Below are positions 13,507 to 14,853 of a stretch of DNA of 14,853 nucleotides, piece after piece; the first letter of the stretch is position 1, and the number at the start of each line of letters is the position of its first letter. The notes under the pieces were generated by a model. The model was not told where the DNA came from, did not search any database, and was given only the letters and a program-made list of their open reading frames with translations. The DNA comes from CBW1002 sp046081905 (GTDB lineage Bacteria; Cyanobacteriota; Cyanobacteriia; PCC-6307; Cyanobiaceae), in the NCBI GenBank assembly GCA_046081905.1, contig JBJTWS010000359.1, forward strand, positions 1 through 14,853, read 5' to 3'. Made by a program: the position numbers and the translations under genes.

Positions 13507-14853
13507 TCAGGCCGCCTGGGAGGGAAGCTGCCGCACGGGCAGGAAGAAGCCGGGCCGGCGCAGCGCCGGATAGCCCATCAGCAGCCGCAGCAGGGTGCGG
13601 GTGCAGGTGAGGGCACTGAACAGGCTGAGCAGAACGCCGATGCCCAGGGTCACCGCGAAGCCCTTCACCAGGCCGGTGCCGAGGAAAAACAGGGCGGCAC
13701 AGGTGATCAGGGTGGTGAGCTGGCCATCGAGGATCGAGGAGAAGGCCTGGGAAAAGCCCGTATCGATCGAGCGGATCAGGGTGTTGCCGGAGCGGAGCTC
13801 CTCTTTCACCCGCTCGAAGATCAGCACGTTGGCATCCACGGCCATGCCGAGCGAGAGGATGAAGCCCGCGATGCCCGGCAGGGTGAGGGTCAACGGGATC
13901 AGGGCGTACACCGCCAGGTTGAAGAGGGCATAGAGGCTCAGGGCCAGAACCGCCACCACTCCGGCAAGGCGATACACCACCACCATGAACACCGCCACCA
14001 GGGCGAGGCCAATGAGGGCCGCCACCAGGCTGGAGCGGATGTTGTCGGCGCCGAGGGAAGGGCCGATGGTGCGCACCTCGATCACTTTCACCGGCAGGGG
14101 CAGGGAGCCACCGCGGAGCTGCACCTCCAGATCGCGGGCTTCCTCGGAACTGAAGTTGCCGGTGATGCTGGCGGAGCCGCCGGCGATGCCGGCCGCCTTG
14201 AACTCCGGCCCCACGGTCGCCTCACTGATCGAGCGGCCGTCGAGCACGATGCCCAGCAGGCGCCCCGTTCCCGCGATCGACTGGGTGAGCTTGGCGAACT
14301 TCTCGCCCCCCTGCTGGTTGAAGCTGAGGGTCACCTCCCAGCCGGAGCCGCTCTGCTGCTGCTGGCGGCCCGCGGTCACCAGGTCCTTGCCCGTGAGGGC
14401 CGCCGGCTCATAGAGGCCCACGATGCGGCGGTTCACTTCCGCCAGCAACTGGCGCAGCTGATCCACCTCACTGGTGCCCGGCGGCACGGTGATCCCCATG
14501 CTGCGCAGGGCTTCGGCCAGTTCCTCGGCCTTGAAATCCGGTGTGGGCGGCTCCGGCGTGCCGGGAATGGGAGCCGTGGCCTCGGGGGAGGGCGCCCGCC
14601 GTTCCTTGCTTGCCAGCACCGCCTCGGCCTGGCGCTTGAGGGCCAGCAGTCCGCGCATGTCCTGCTCACTGCCGGCCTTCTGGGCGCGGAACTCGAGCAG
14701 GGCGGTGGAACCCAGCACCTTGGCGGCCCGGCTGGGGTCCTGCTCGCCGGGGAGCTGCAGCACCAGCTGATCGCTGCCCACGGTCTGGAGGGTCGACTCC
14801 GCCACCCCGAGGCCGTTGATGCGGCGCTCGAGCACCTCCTTCACCGCCTCGAG
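13507..14853 (-). CDS. secD: Protein translocase subunit SecD (5' end outside the window)
   Basis: 448 C-terminal residues are visible; the gene continues past the window edge, where the frame reads LEAVKEVLERRINGLGVAES. The GTG at 14844 is an internal Val, not a start. The first, periplasmic/lumenal domain continues with QLVLQLPGEQDPSRAAKVLG, ALLEFRAQKAG and a Pro/Glu-rich linker (about residues 80-105 of the visible part). The P1-type domain with FNQQGGEKFAKLTQ and GVEV-like EVRTIGPSLGADNIRSSL follows, then a membrane domain of about five segments with GMAVDANVLIFERVKEELR, the motif bearing the Asp needed for proton-driven function. It works with SecF, encoded 16 bp downstream. Confidence 0.95.
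   Translation of the reverse strand, partial: LEAVKEVLERRINGLGVAESTLQTVGSDQLVLQLPGEQDPSRAAKVLGSTALLEFRAQKAGSEQDMRGLLALKRQAEAVLASKERRAPSPEATAPIPGTPEPPTPDFKAEELAEALRSMGITVPPGTSEVDQLRQLLAEVNRRIVGLYEPAALTGKDLVTAGRQQQQSGSGWEVTLSFNQQGGEKFAKLTQSIAGTGRLLGIVLDGRSISEATVGPEFKAAGIAGGSASITGNFSSEEARDLEVQLRGGSLPLPVKVIEVRTIGPSLGADNIRSSLVAALIGLALVAVFMVVVYRLAGVVAVLALSLYALFNLAVYALIPLTLTLPGIAGFILSLGMAVDANVLIFERVKEELRSGNTLIRSIDTGFSQAFSSILDGQLTTLITCAALFFLGTGLVKGFAVTLGIGVLLSLFSALTCTRTLLRLLMGYPALRRPGFFLPVRQLPSQAA

Noticed and set aside
1..14853. tRNA, rRNA and CRISPR arrays
   Set aside because: No cloverleaf-like tRNA ends, conserved rRNA segments or regularly spaced repeats were seen on reading; a covariance-model scan was not possible.

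Overview
The window looks like chromosomal DNA of a high-GC unicellular cyanobacterium of the Synechococcus/Cyanobium type. This rests on Psb28 (photosystem II assembly), GUN4 (tetrapyrrole/chlorophyll regulation), a cyanobacterial-type SecD-SecF pair and several short proteins of picocyanobacterial style, all in strongly GC-rich codons. The genus is an inference.

Positions 1-3981 are a wreck of insertion sequences. Two diverged IS1182-type transposase copies lie on the minus strand. The left copy (222-1293) has lost its N-terminal part and carries at least three frameshifts and a stop. The right copy (2636-3878) has lost its C-terminal part and carries one frameshift. Between them sits an IS3-family element (1294-2635) with clear terminal inverted repeats, an intact orfA and an orfB broken by stop codons. 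Matching inverted repeats at 74-96 and 3959-3981 mark the outer ends of the IS1182-type elements. The IS3 element has no target duplication and joins different points of the two copies, so the block was rearranged rather than formed by one simple insertion.

Positions 3982-5313 are visibly lower in GC and hold an orphan locus on the minus strand. A basic 63-residue ORF with a strong ribosome binding site is followed, in the same frame after a single TAA, by a Gly/Ser/Thr-rich stretch and a 177-residue ORF with a Gly/Ala-rich hydrophobic N-terminus. I do not recognise this locus. It is the best candidate here for something undescribed, but it may simply be a decayed gene. An 11-bp inverted repeat at 5263-5313 marks the border with core DNA.

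Positions 5314-14853 are compact core genome: an 87-residue basic protein (-), a SAM-dependent methyltransferase (+), an 86-residue protein (-), a roughly 100-residue protein (+), an RsbW-like anti-sigma/ATPase protein (-) downstream of gun4 (-), then mnmH, psb28 and two overlapping AI-2E/PerM-type membrane proteins (+). They converge on secD-secF plus a 70-residue membrane protein (-); secD is cut by the window end. Spacing is very tight: neighbouring genes overlap at 6810-6820, 7372-7406, 11309-11312, 12313-12328 and 12522-12525. No rRNA, tRNA or CRISPR array was seen.
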